From Flavobacteriales bacterium (GTDB taxonomy: Bacteria > Bacteroidota > Bacteroidia > NS11-12g > UBA955): DNA of 6,370 bases. The notes beneath the pieces were generated by a model. The model was not told the DNA's origin and searched no databases. It saw only the letters and a list, made by a program, of their open reading frames with translations. The stretch lies in assembly GCA_947450405.1 (NCBI GenBank), contig CANFVI010000096.1, positions 1-6,370 of the forward strand, written 5' to 3'. Made by a program: the position numbers and the translations under genes. Below, piece by piece: positions 1 to 5,779 of the stretch. Numbering within the stretch: the stretch's first letter is position 1; each line of letters opens with the position of its first letter.

Positions 1-266
1 CTGCTGAACAAATAAAAATTAGAAGTAGTTATAATTTGGCTGGAATGAGTTTTGGTCCTGAAGAAATAGCTGCTGCCATTCAAAAATATATTCCAGATTT
101 TACAATTACCTACAAAATAGATTCTCGTCAGCAAATTGCTGAGTCTTGGCCTGCTGTTATTGATGATTCAAGAGCCCGTGAAGATTGGGGTTGGAAACCG
201 AATTATGATTTAGATAAAATGACAGTTGACATGTTAGAAAATCTAAAAAATCAATATGGCATTTAA
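1..266 (+). CDS. tdh: L-threonine 3-dehydrogenase, SDR/epimerase type (3' end only)
   Basis: C-terminal part of an NAD-dependent epimerase/dehydratase-fold protein; the gene begins before the window. The frame is open from base 3 (AEQIKIRSSYNLAGMSFGPE...) to TAA at 264-266, about 87 residues. The block SYNLAGMSFGPEEIAAAI, the later SWPAVIDDSRAREDWGW and a final short helix match my recollection of the C-terminus of short-chain-type threonine dehydrogenases. Those enzymes oxidise L-threonine to 2-amino-3-oxobutyrate in the cytoplasm with NAD+. The product is normally split by Kbl to glycine and acetyl-CoA, but kbl is not in the window. The Rossmann glycine motif and the catalytic Tyr/Lys lie upstream and cannot be checked. 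A generic sugar-nucleotide epimerase is the alternative, but the IDDSRAREDWGW block favours threonine dehydrogenase. A TTG at 36 is an internal codon, not the start. Confidence 0.85.
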   Translation, partial: AEQIKIRSSYNLAGMSFGPEEIAAAIQKYIPDFTITYKIDSRQQIAESWPAVIDDSRAREDWGWKPNYDLDKMTVDMLENLKNQYGI

Positions 267-297
267 CTAAATTCTCGTTTTTTATTTACTATTTTAA

Positions 298-325
298 TTG
301 GATGTAATAATTGGCAAGATATTTG
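298..325 (+). promoter_or_regulatory. Possible Bacteroidota-type promoter before the 133-aa protein
   Basis: TTG at 298-300 is followed after 17 nt by GATATTTG at 318-325, one mismatch from the TAnnTTTG -7 consensus. It lies 43 nt before the ATG at 369, in the 102-nt gap after the threonine dehydrogenase gene. In such AT-rich DNA partial matches occur by chance, so this is tentative. Confidence 0.3.
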
Positions 326-368
326 TAGATTGTAGAATAATAATCAATCAATTCAATTTTTTATTCAG

Positions 369-770
369 ATGTCTCATTCCATTACTATCCAATCTAAAAC
401 ACATAAATCAATTGTAATCAGTTTTTTAAGATGGTTTAAATCTCAAAAAACTACTGTAATACCTTTATGGCTTATTGAGAAAAGGGATAGTAAAGTTTCA
501 AAAGAATCTAAGGCAGCTACTACAATTATTAAATTAGCAAAAAATGCAAATTTAACACCATCGAGATTATCTGAAATTTATCAAATTGAATTAGAATATG
601 AAATAAAAAAGTATGAATTGCTTCAGCAGATTCCTCATTTGCATATTATAATGAAGGAGGAAATTGATCAATTACGATCTATTAAAATGGGAAAAATGCA
701 AAAAATATTGACCCAAAATCAGTTAGGCATCTACTCGAAAATTTACCTTCAAAACAAAAAGCACAATTAA
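369..770 (+). CDS. Unrecognised small basic helical protein (133 aa)
   Basis: I do not recognise this gene. It encodes a Lys-rich, probably mostly helical protein. Residues 1-40 (hydrophobic patches, RWFKSQK, IPLWLIEKRD) lack a clear signal peptide. From about residue 46 to 128 the layout is a helix (SKAATTIIKLAKNA), then NLTPSRLSEIYQIELEY, a variable stretch, and a last helix ending MGKMQKILTQNQLGIYSK. The paired LTxxxLxxIYxIxxxY and KMxKILTxxQxxxY pattern recalls Spy/CpxP-like periplasmic helical proteins common in Bacteroidota. That is a pattern-level resemblance only, and a protein without a signal peptide would not be periplasmic. ATG at 369 is the first good start after the in-frame stop at 333-335. 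It follows tdh on the same strand, and its TAA at 768-770 overlaps the end of miaB on the other strand. The unbroken length and periodic helices suggest it is real. Confidence 0.6.
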   Translation: MSHSITIQSKTHKSIVISFLRWFKSQKTTVIPLWLIEKRDSKVSKESKAATTIIKLAKNANLTPSRLSEIYQIELEYEIKKYELLQQIPHLHIIMKEEIDQLRSIKMGKMQKILTQNQLGIYSKIYLQNKKHN

Positions 771-2161
771 TTAATTGATTTTCCAATTAATGTAGTTACT
801 GTTGCTTTTTCTATCAAGACTTTTACAATTTCTCCTTTTTTGTGATTTTCTTTAGGGAAAACAACTACAATGTTTTCATCGCTACGGCCCATCCAATCAT
901 TTTCGCTTTTCTTGCTTATCCCTTCAACAAGTACCTCTACGATTTTTCCAATTCGGGCAGTATTTTTAGTTAAGCTCATTTTATTTTGAACTTTAATAAT
1001 TTCAGTTAGTCTTCTTCCTTTAACATCTTCAGGAATATCATCGGTAAGTTTTTTAGCTGCAGGTGTTCCTGGGCGTTCGCTATACATATACATATAGCTA
1101 AAATCAAATTGAGCTTCTTCGATTAAAGTAATTGTATCGTGGTGTTCTTCTTCTGTTTCAGTACAGAAACCTGTAATAATATCGCAAGTGATGCCACAAT
1201 TTGGAATGATTTGTCGGATCATTTTGATTTTATCTAAATACCATTCTCTGGTATAATTTCGGCTCATAATATCTAAAATTCTAGAGTTCCCACTTTGAGC
1301 TGGCAAATGAATGTAATTGCAAATATTTGGATATTTGGCCATGATATTTACTACCTTTTCATTGATATCTCTTGGGTGACTAGTACTATAGCGAATGCGC
1401 ATATTTGGAACGGCCAATGCTACCAATTCAAGTAAATCGGCGAAGTCAACAGCAGTTTCTTGTTCTTCATTAGTGAGTTTTTTGAATTCCTTCTTTTGTC
1501 CCCCACCAAACCATAAATAGCTATTTACATTTTGGCCAAGTAAAGTAATTTCTTTATATCCATTCGCATGCAATTCAAGGACTTCTTTTACAATACTTTG
1601 AGAATCGCGGCTACGCTCTCGACCACGGGTATATGGCACAACGCAAAAGCTGCACATGTTGTCGCAACCACGCATGATGCTCACAAATGCGGTAATTCCA
1701 TTGCTATTTAAACGAACTGGATTTAAATCACCATATGTTTCTTCACGAGAAAGAAGAACGTTAATGGCCCTTCCACCACCGTCAACTTCGGCAACCAATT
1801 TTGGTAAGTCGCGGTAGCTGTCTGGTCCGGCAACAACGTCAACCAACTTTTCTTCTTCTAATAATTTATCTTTCAAACGCTCAGCCATGCAACCCAAAAC
1901 GCCAATAATTAAATCTTTATTGGTTCGTTTATTCATGCGAAGGTGTTTGAGTCGTTCTCTAATTCTGGTTTCTGCGTTATCGCGAATTGCGCATGTATTT
2001 AAAAAGATAACATCTGCATCAAGTTCATCGGTTGTATTTTCAAAACCGTGTTCATGCATGATGCTCGCAATGATTTCGCTATCTGAGAAATTCATTGCAC
2101 AACCATAACTCTCAATGTAGAGCTTTCGGGTATTGATAATCGGTGTTGCGTTGGTTGTCAT
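767..2161 (-). CDS. miaB: tRNA-2-methylthio-N6-dimethylallyladenosine synthase MiaB
   Basis: Radical SAM methylthiotransferase that converts i6A37 to ms2i6A37 in tRNAs reading UNN codons, in the cytoplasm. The 464-residue protein is complete. The N-terminal MTTase domain (about 13-125) carries the three auxiliary-cluster cysteines: C21 (ESYGCAMN), C57 (LNTCAIR) and C91 (VLGCMAER). The radical SAM domain has C166, C170 and C173 in RGCDNMCSFCVVPYTRGRERSR. A C-terminal TRAM-like domain spans about 402-461. ESYGCAMN, NVNSY and the ending of the SAM domain (SERPGTPAA) favour MiaB over MtaB or RimO. Residues about 216-238 are an insert relative to E. coli MiaB, which I recall as usual in Bacteroidota. 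ATG at 2161 sits 8 nt after a TAnnTTTG match. MiaA, which makes the substrate, is not in the window. It diverges from the DUF6029 gene. Confidence 0.96.
   Translation of the reverse strand: MTTNATPIINTRKLYIESYGCAMNFSDSEIIASIMHEHGFENTTDELDADVIFLNTCAIRDNAETRIRERLKHLRMNKRTNKDLIIGVLGCMAERLKDKLLEEEKLVDVVAGPDSYRDLPKLVAEVDGGGRAINVLLSREETYGDLNPVRLNSNGITAFVSIMRGCDNMCSFCVVPYTRGRERSRDSQSIVKEVLELHANGYKEITLLGQNVNSYLWFGGGQKKEFKKLTNEEQETAVDFADLLELVALAVPNMRIRYSTSHPRDINEKVVNIMAKYPNICNYIHLPAQSGNSRILDIMSRNYTREWYLDKIKMIRQIIPNCGITCDIITGFCTETEEEHHDTITLIEEAQFDFSYMYMYSERPGTPAAKKLTDDIPEDVKGRRLTEIIKVQNKMSLTKNTARIGKIVEVLVEGISKKSENDWMGRSDENIVVVFPKENHKKGEIVKVLIEKATVTTLIGKSIN
770..791. terminator. AT-rich hairpin at the converging ends of the 133-aa gene and miaB
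   Basis: ATTAATTG (770-777) and CAATTAAT (784-791) form a perfect 8-bp stem with a 6-nt loop, starting at the last base of the 133-aa gene's stop codon. A short T-run follows near 804-808 on the plus strand, but not immediately. The stem is almost all A-T, so it would be weak. It also lies within the last codons of miaB. It could act as a terminator for the plus-strand gene. Confidence 0.3.
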
Positions 2162-2169
2162 TTAAAGTA

Positions 2170-2195
2170 CAAAAATAGCAGTAAAAATTGGACAA
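2170..2195 (-). promoter_or_regulatory. Probable miaB promoter (TATTTTTG -7 element)
   Basis: Read on the minus strand, TATTTTTG (2177-2170) matches TAnnTTTG exactly, and a TTG (2195-2193) lies 15 nt upstream, which is shorter than usual. Only 8 nt separate the -7 element from the miaB ATG, so the predicted 5' leader is only a few nucleotides. Confidence 0.5.
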
Positions 2196-2242
2196 TTGAA
2201 GGATTGATAAATGAAATGAATTAGGGTTTGAATCCTTTTTCG

Positions 2243-2250
2243 CATATTTG
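2243..2250 (+). promoter_or_regulatory. Possible -7 element for the DUF6029 gene
   Basis: CATATTTG differs from TAnnTTTG only at the first base and ends exactly 8 nt before the ATG at 2259, mirroring the miaB side. No TTG lies at the usual 17-23 nt upstream; the nearest TTTG (2227-2230) is only 12 nt away. The call rests on the -7 match and position alone. Confidence 0.35.
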
Positions 2251-2258
2251 CAGTAAAT

Positions 2259-4001
2259 ATGGCGATTAAAAGAAGTATTTTTTTGTTCTTATTTCCAATT
2301 TTGATTGGAAATATTTCGGCTCAAAATTCTGATAAAGATAAGGGACAATTTACTGGTAATTTACTTGCAAATTACCAAAAGTATATGCGTGATGATAATA
2401 TCGGCGCTACTACCAAGGCATATCGTCAAAATACCGCTAGTACCGATGCATGGTTGTTTATGCAATACCGTATTAAAGATTACAGTTTTATTTTGCGCTA
2501 TGATGGATTTAATAACTCTCCATTGTTAGATCCTCAGGATATATATACAAATCACGGCATTGGGTTTTGGCAAATTAGTAAAAAAGTAAATGATTTGGAA
2601 ATTACGGCAGGTTCATTTTATGACCAATTTGGATCAGGTGTTTTATTCAGGGCCTATGAGCAAAGACAAATAGGGATTGATTATTCCATTCAAGGTTTGA
2701 GATTGGCTTATAATTTCAAAGATAAATGGAGCAATGATTGGAGAATAAAAGGTTTCTCTGGTAACCAAAAAGGAACGAATAAAAATAGATTTGATTATGC
2801 ACCACAGGTCATTAGTGGAATTAATTTGGAAGGAAGTATTGCGCTGAAAACAGATGAAAATGACTTGGGTAATTTACAGGTAGGAACTTCTGCAATAAAT
2901 CGCACATTAGATGGAGCATCAATGGATTGGTTGGTTTCTAATATCAATACCTATGATCGTGACAATCAATTTTTCCCGAAGTATAATGTTTACGGATTTA
3001 ACGGATATTTCACCTACAATATTGGTAATTTCTCTTGGAATGTAGAGGGCAATTATAAAACTAAAGAAGCCATCGTAGGTATTGATAATAAATTGCACAA
3101 TCAAGATGGTAAAGTATTCTATTCTGCAATAAGTTGGGGGAAAAGCAAAATGAAAGTGGGTGATTCCTCATTGGTTTCAGTGGGTTTGAATGTTCAAGGA
3201 AGACATGTTGATCATTTTACATTTAAAACTTCTCCTAAAGCCATTTTATTGGATGGATTGGTTTCATATTTGCCTTCTTTAACCAAACAAAACACCTATC
3301 GATTAATGGCTAGGTATAATGCTCCGGGCCAAGATATGGGAGAAGATGGGGTGCAAGGTGAAATAGAGTGTAAAATTGGTAGTAAAAAGAAAATCAAACG
3401 CTTTTTTGGTGAAACAAGAATTTCATTTAATGCAAGTTATGTTCAATCATTGGCTAGCAATGGGAAATTCGATTCTAATAGTTCAACTATGAAGCCAATT
3501 CAACTATTTAGAGAATATAATTTAGAAGTTGTTCAAAACCTAGGAAAAGACAAATTGAAATTGGGTGTTCAAAGTATTTTTTATAACCAAGCCAGGTACG
3601 AACAAGAGCCAGAATATGAAGCAGTAAAAACCATTACACCATTTTTTGAATGGTTGCATAAAACACATTCTGGTAAAAGTTTGCGCGTAGAAGGTCAGTT
3701 CTTATATACCAAACAAGACCAGGGTTCTTTTGCCAATTTGGTTTTGGAATACTATTTAACTAAGAATTTTTCAATTTCAGCTGGTGATATGTTGAATGCA
3801 ATTCCTCATAGATATCCAAACATGTCAATTAGCGATAAAATCATCCATTATCCTTCCTTTTTTATGGGATATGTTCATGACAACAGTGTTTATACATTGG
3901 CTTTCATTAAACAACAATCAGGGGTAAATTGTAGTGGTGGTATTTGTCGTTTGGAACCTGCTTTTAGCGGTGTAAGATTTACGATAAGCAGTAATTTCTA
4001 G
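2259..4001 (+). CDS. DUF6029-type secreted, probable outer-membrane beta-barrel protein
   Basis: A 580-residue exported protein of unknown function. Residues 1-21 form a signal peptide (MAIKR, then a hydrophobic core ending NISA) with likely cleavage before Q22. It has no lipobox cysteine. The rest is rich in alternating aromatic/polar strands such as DAWLFMQYRIKDYSFILRYDG and ends in Phe (FTISSNF), as expected of a barrel inserted into the outer membrane by BAM. It contains few cysteines; two lie near the end (C558, C563 in NCSGGICRLEPAFSG). This tail and the overall layout match my memory of Bacteroidota DUF6029 proteins. The family name is recalled, not searched. ATG at 2259 is chosen because it gives an intact signal peptide. 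The gene is transcribed alone, divergent from miaB and convergent with the pspC-like gene. No TonB box or plug domain is visible, so a TonB-dependent receptor is unlikely. Confidence 0.75.
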   Translation: MAIKRSIFLFLFPILIGNISAQNSDKDKGQFTGNLLANYQKYMRDDNIGATTKAYRQNTASTDAWLFMQYRIKDYSFILRYDGFNNSPLLDPQDIYTNHGIGFWQISKKVNDLEITAGSFYDQFGSGVLFRAYEQRQIGIDYSIQGLRLAYNFKDKWSNDWRIKGFSGNQKGTNKNRFDYAPQVISGINLEGSIALKTDENDLGNLQVGTSAINRTLDGASMDWLVSNINTYDRDNQFFPKYNVYGFNGYFTYNIGNFSWNVEGNYKTKEAIVGIDNKLHNQDGKVFYSAISWGKSKMKVGDSSLVSVGLNVQGRHVDHFTFKTSPKAILLDGLVSYLPSLTKQNTYRLMARYNAPGQDMGEDGVQGEIECKIGSKKKIKRFFGETRISFNASYVQSLASNGKFDSNSSTMKPIQLFREYNLEVVQNLGKDKLKLGVQSIFYNQARYEQEPEYEAVKTITPFFEWLHKTHSGKSLRVEGQFLYTKQDQGSFANLVLEYYLTKNFSISAGDMLNAIPHRYPNMSISDKIIHYPSFFMGYVHDNSVYTLAFIKQQSGVNCSGGICRLEPAFSGVRFTISSNF

Positions 4002-4030
4002 AATTTAGGATTTTATAAATCCCAAATTCT
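4000..4030. terminator. Hairpin shared by the converging DUF6029 and pspC-like genes
   Basis: GAATTTAGGATTT (4001-4013) pairs with AAATCCCAAATTC (4017-4029), with one A-C mismatch, a TAT loop and an extra A-T pair at 4000/4030. The 5' arm begins in the TAG stop of the DUF6029 gene (3999-4001). The loop region holds the TAA of the pspC-like gene (4015-4013), whose last three codons form the other arm. No clear U-tract follows on either strand, so it may be a weak bidirectional terminator or a 3'-end stabilising structure. Confidence 0.5.
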
Positions 4031-4231
4031 GGTTCTTCCCTCTCTGTTGTATTTTTTGATATTTAGCCAAAAAGCTGCTATCAAATAAAATATTATGGGT
4101 GAGCCTAATGTGAAGAAACTTGCGTAAATAAAAGACATTCTAACACTTCTGGTAGAAATATGCATTTTGTCGGCGAGCTGCGAGCAAACGCCAAATAATG
4201 ATTTTTCTAGAGGATATTTAATGAATTTCAT
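4013..4231 (-). CDS. Small PspC-domain membrane protein
   Basis: A 72-residue single-domain protein of the PspC type. Residues 4-30 (YPLEKSLFGVCSQLADKMHISTRSVRM) correspond to the conserved N-terminal part of the domain, typically R-x-IaGVCgGLAeyf-id-t-vR. Residues about 33-57 form a hydrophobic transmembrane helix (FIYASFFTLGSPIIFYLIAAFW) followed by a short charged tail. In E. coli, PspC is an inner-membrane protein that helps sense envelope stress with PspB and PspA. Stand-alone PspC-domain proteins in Bacteroidota are poorly defined, and no pspA or pspB homologue is present here, so I give no symbol. ATG at 4231 gives the complete domain. A weak -7-like TATCTTCG lies 5 nt upstream (4244-4237, minus strand). 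It is 72 nt downstream of trmN6 on the same strand and could be read through from it. Confidence 0.82.
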   Translation of the reverse strand: MKFIKYPLEKSLFGVCSQLADKMHISTRSVRMSFIYASFFTLGSPIIFYLIAAFWLNIKKYNREGRTRIWDL

Positions 4232-4303
4232 TGAAACGAAGATATGTAAAATTTTCGATTCATAAAGGATATTAACAAAAATAAACTTCTAAGCAATTTT
4301 CAA

Positions 4304-5029
4304 TCAAATGGTTAGTGCTTCAATCTTGTAAAAAGGCTGAAGAATTCTGTAACATTCTGGAGTGAATTCATTCTGTTTGTTTCTTATATAAATTGATTTT
4401 TTTTCTACTTGGGTAGGAACAATTTTTGCAAATTGGATAAAAATTAAATGGGCACTTTTGTCTGCATTCGGTGAAATTTCAACTATTGAATGTACATGTA
4501 AATCAGTGTGATTTATAAATTTATAAATATCGTTTAATGCTGAGTTAGGCAATAAAATCCATGCAGTGCCGCAATTGTCTAAAAGTGAATTAATAAGATT
4601 GAAGAAATCGGTAAAATTGTAATTTTGGAAATGTCGTGCTTGATTTCTTTCTGTTACATCAGATTCTAATTGGTTTACAAAGAATGGCGGATTGCTGATA
4701 ATAGCGTCAAAAGTAGATTCAAATTGATATGTAAACATGTCGGCCTGAACAATCTGAATATTTGATTGGCAATTATTTTCTAGAATATTCTTTTGTGCTT
4801 GAATTGCTGTTTCTTGGTGCTGTTCAATTCCCAAAATTTGTGCAGATGGATATTTTTGATGCATCATGAGTGCCAATAATCCGGTACCGGTTCCTAAATC
4901 TAAAATTCTTGTTGGATTATTAAAATTACAAAAGGCCCCAAACAAGCAAGCATCTGTAGTCACTGGTAAGGTAACTTGCTCTTGATGTATGGTGAATTTC
5001 TTAAATTCGAAAGGATTACGCTTTTTCAC
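4304..5029 (-). CDS. trmN6: tRNA1(Val) (adenine(37)-N6)-methyltransferase
   Basis: SAM-dependent methyltransferase of the YfiC/TrmN6 family, which forms m6A at position 37 of tRNA1(Val) in the cytoplasm. The 241-residue protein is full length. The N-terminal FEFKKFTIHQ...LPVTTDACLFGA block is characteristic of the family. SAM-binding motif I is LDLGTGTG (43-50), acidic E69 ends strand 2, and the catalytic NPPF is at 113-116. ARHFQNYNF (131-139) and the C-terminal EFTPECYRILQPFY also fit. The start is GTG at 5029: an in-frame TGA lies only three codons upstream (5038-5036) and the conserved N-terminus begins right after it. The start overlaps the end of the upstream ABC ATPase gene by 14 nt in another frame, so translational coupling is plausible. 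A generic N6-adenine methyltransferase is the alternative. Confidence 0.92.
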   Translation of the reverse strand: MKKRNPFEFKKFTIHQEQVTLPVTTDACLFGAFCNFNNPTRILDLGTGTGLLALMMHQKYPSAQILGIEQHQETAIQAQKNILENNCQSNIQIVQADMFTYQFESTFDAIISNPPFFVNQLESDVTERNQARHFQNYNFTDFFNLINSLLDNCGTAWILLPNSALNDIYKFINHTDLHVHSIVEISPNADKSAHLIFIQFAKIVPTQVEKKSIYIRNKQNEFTPECYRILQPFYKIEALTI

Positions 5030-5735
5030 TAAAAATCAAATCTGTAGAGAAAATCTTTGGATCATTAAAAAATTGATATCTATTTTTGGTAAATGCCAAA
5101 ATATGGTTGGCATATGATAGCGAAATTTCAATGTCGTGGGTACTGATAATGATATATTTTCCTTGTTCTTCGGCGATTTTTTTAACGAGGGATAAAAACT
5201 GTATACGGCTAGGGTAATCAAGAAATGCCATGGGTTCATCAAGCAACAAAATGGGTGTTTCTTGTGAAAGACATCGAACAAGCATTACTTTTTGCTTTTC
5301 TCCATCGGAGAGTTGTGCGAAATTTTTGTCTTTAAGGTTTTCTATTCCACAAACTTTAAAATAAGAATTCACAATGGCTTCATTTTCATTGTTATTCAAT
5401 TGCCAAGACTTAGTGAATCTTTGACGTCCACTCATTGCAATATCCATTGCTGACATCAATTCTATGTTTGGTGGTGTTGGCAACATCAGAGAAATAAAGG
5501 ATGAAAGCTCATCATTCGGCATGGTTGAAAGTTTTTTGCCATTTAATGTTACAAATCCACTCAAAGGTTTGTAAATATTGAGTAATGTTTTTAGAAATAC
5601 TGATTTTCCAATACCATTGGCGCCAAGCAACAGGGTAATAGAACCCGATTCCAAATTGAATGAAATCTTGGAATGAATTTCAGTCAATTTATGTTTGTTT
5701 TTAAATCCTGTTGATATTTGGTGAATGGCGAGCAT
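5016..5735 (-). CDS. ABC transporter ATP-binding protein, FecE/BtuD-like
   Basis: A 239-residue cytoplasmic nucleotide-binding subunit that would power an inner-membrane importer. It shows Walker A GANGIGKS (38-45), signature LSDGE (142-146), Walker B ILLLDEP (162-168), a D-loop with LD at 172-173 and the switch histidine H200 (STHD). The layout, the LSDGEKQK signature and the SGR after the Q-loop region resemble iron-siderophore/haem/cobalamin importer ATPases. The Q-loop region (SLMLPTPPNIE, 82-92) lacks the usual glutamine. No permease or substrate-binding gene lies nearby, so the substrate is unknown. ATG at 5735 gives an intact first strand (MLAIHQISTGF). It overlaps the trmN6 start by 14 nt and is the probable first gene of a trmN6-containing operon. 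Confidence 0.88.
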   Translation of the reverse strand: MLAIHQISTGFKNKHKLTEIHSKISFNLESGSITLLLGANGIGKSVFLKTLLNIYKPLSGFVTLNGKKLSTMPNDELSSFISLMLPTPPNIELMSAMDIAMSGRQRFTKSWQLNNNENEAIVNSYFKVCGIENLKDKNFAQLSDGEKQKVMLVRCLSQETPILLLDEPMAFLDYPSRIQFLSLVKKIAEEQGKYIIISTHDIEISLSYANHILAFTKNRYQFFNDPKIFSTDLIFSEKA

Positions 5736-5764
5736 TGTTATTGACTACAAAAATGAGATATTCG
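5735..5764 (+). promoter_or_regulatory. Possible promoter of the GNAT gene
   Basis: TTG (5735-5737), a 19-nt spacer and GATATTCG (5757-5764), two mismatches from TAnnTTTG, lie 9 nt before the ATG at 5774. This spacing resembles that at miaB and the DUF6029 gene. It overlaps the opposite-strand promoter of the ABC ATPase. Support is weak. Confidence 0.3.
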
Positions 5765-5779
5765 TACGACTATATGCAA
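5748..5779 (-). promoter_or_regulatory. Possible promoter of the ABC ATPase-trmN6 operon
   Basis: On the minus strand, TTG (5779-5777), a 21-nt spacer and CATTTTTG (5755-5748) fit TTG/TAnnTTTG with one mismatch in the -7 element. The ATG at 5735 begins 12 nt downstream. The TTG overlaps the first codons of the divergent GNAT gene. Confidence 0.4.

Noticed and set aside
264..300. T-run at 281-286 after the threonine dehydrogenase stop as an intrinsic terminator
   Set aside because: No stable GC-containing stem precedes it; only a 5-bp A-T pairing with a long loop can be drawn.
1887..2108. Plus-strand open frame of 73 codons inside miaB
   Set aside because: It is antisense to the conserved MTTase domain of MiaB, including the C57 and C91 regions, and its translation shows no family features.
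2919..3104. Minus-strand open frame of 61 codons inside the DUF6029 gene
   Set aside because: Antisense shadow of a clearly coding gene; no recognisable motif or start signal.
5036..5281. Minus-strand 81-codon frame within the ABC ATPase gene
   Set aside because: Out-of-frame overlap with the Walker B and H-loop coding region; the translation has no domain features.
5711..5773. Longer GNAT start at TTG 5711 or ATG 5753
   Set aside because: The TTG start would overlap the divergent ATPase and add non-family residues. The ATG at 5753 adds only MRYSYDY before the usual GNAT beginning, although it cannot be fully excluded.
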